Source: Lingula anatina
Lineage: Eukaryota; Brachiopoda; Lingulata; Lingulida; Lingulidae
Assembly: GCF_001039355.2 (NCBI RefSeq)
Contig: NW_019775679.1
Coordinates: 126,001 to 185,369, forward strand
Direction of reading: 5' to 3'
Length of the DNA: 59,369 nucleotides
Below are positions 58,901 through 59,369 of the stretch, one piece after another. Every line of letters begins with the position of its first letter. The first letter of the stretch is position 1. Under the pieces are notes generated by a model. That model was not told the DNA's origin, did no database searches, and was given only the letters and a program-made list of their open reading frames with translations. A program made the translations under genes and the position numbers.

Positions 58901-59369
58901 TAAAACCAACTTCGAGTGGAATCAGTAGCGTAGTGGGTAAGACGGCGATTCTTTGTTGTAGCGAAATGAGTTCCACACATATCAAACGCAAATATCATCT
59001 TTGCTTTTGAACCAAACCCAATGTCTCTTTCCAACGAGAGAAAAACCCGTTGTAATTTGTCAAATTTAATAATACAAACCCACTAGATATATTTTACCTT
59101 TTGTGTTCTGTTATATTTTACCACGATAACACGCACGCACACAGTCAGCTGGTTGTTATTAGTACCGGTGTAACGAAACTGAGGGTCCGCGTAACAGAAA
59201 GTCCGCCCTCCACATAGTTATAATGGTTAGGGTTAGTCTGATGGTGTGGGTCAAAATCTAGTGCGAGGCTCACCTTTACAAATGAATGGGAAGCGGACTC
59301 TGTTTTGGGGGACGCTCTGTCACGTTACACCGGAACCTCCACAGTTGGGAGAATGAAAGGGAAGGAACG
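55988..59369. other. 3' UTR of TBC1D1/4 and downstream DNA
   Basis: No further gene recognised. It holds a TG microsatellite (about 56722-56758), a candidate poly(A) signal AATAAA at 58258-58263, and an inverted-repeat element at 59165-59333. The short ORFs near 58800-59030 on both strands overlap each other and lack homology. Confidence 0.6.
59165..59333. mobile_element. Inverted-repeat element, TIR CCGGTGTAACG
   Basis: Left CCGGTGTAACG and right CGTTACACCGG are perfect. Homology of the arms extends to about 41 bases (59165-59206, 59293-59333) with mismatches. Two TTAGGG-like units lie in the centre. Target duplication unclear; superfamily not assigned. Confidence 0.65.

Noticed and set aside
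58926-58980. tRNA-like or SINE-like start (TAGCGTAGTGGGTAAG resembles an A box)
   Set aside because: No convincing B box (GGTTCGANTCC) or cloverleaf follows; at best a decayed SINE fragment.
59220-59245. TTAGGG-like units suggesting telomeric sequence
   Set aside because: Only about two units, inside an inverted-repeat element.

Overview
The window is invertebrate animal nuclear DNA. It is AT-rich and carries intron-split genes with GT-AG junctions, many microsatellites and many short inverted-repeat transposons. The proteins point to a bilaterian, probably a marine lophotrochozoan (mollusc, brachiopod or annelid) or another marine invertebrate. The receptor belongs to the peptide-GPCR type that is expanded in such animals. 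I cannot name the species. All three protein-coding genes are on the + strand.

Layout. (1) 1-1358: terminal coding exon of a class A (rhodopsin-like) peptide-type GPCR. A truncated, stop-bearing duplicate of its start lies at 2317-2535. (2) 2536-4863: intergenic DNA with two small DNA transposons and a TAA microsatellite. (3) 4864-18879: a complete Gemin5 gene. I reconstructed 27 exons in continuous frame, 1715 aa, with a double WD40 propeller, a TPR-like dimerisation region and a C-terminal region. (4) 18880-20886: short intergenic stretch with two transposons and a CRE-containing promoter. (5) 20887-55987: a complete TBC1D1/TBC1D4 (AS160)-type Rab GAP gene. I reconstructed 19 exons, 1354 aa, with two PTB domains, a basic Ser/Thr-rich phospho-site linker, a TBC domain with both catalytic fingers, and a C-terminal coiled coil. 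Its first intron is about 20 kb. (6) 55988-59369: 3' UTR and downstream DNA with a transposon near the right edge.

The genes do not form a pathway. Gemin5 delivers snRNAs to the SMN complex and regulates translation. The TBC protein links kinase signalling to Rab-controlled vesicle traffic. The GPCR is a neuropeptide-type receptor. They appear to be ordinary neighbours.

The points most worth a second look are in the TBC1D1/4 gene. It has an in-phase alternative first exon that would remove the first PTB domain, a 45-nt symmetric cassette exon, an out-of-phase exon-like segment where vertebrates have a muscle-specific exon, and a probable GC-AG intron. Intron 1 also contains three single-N joins, each followed by a second copy of sequence already present; these look like unmerged haplotypes, not real duplications. 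Several small transposons have clean 5-bp target duplications. I see no evidence for a wholly new biological system. No prokaryotic operon, CRISPR array, rRNA or convincing tRNA is present.
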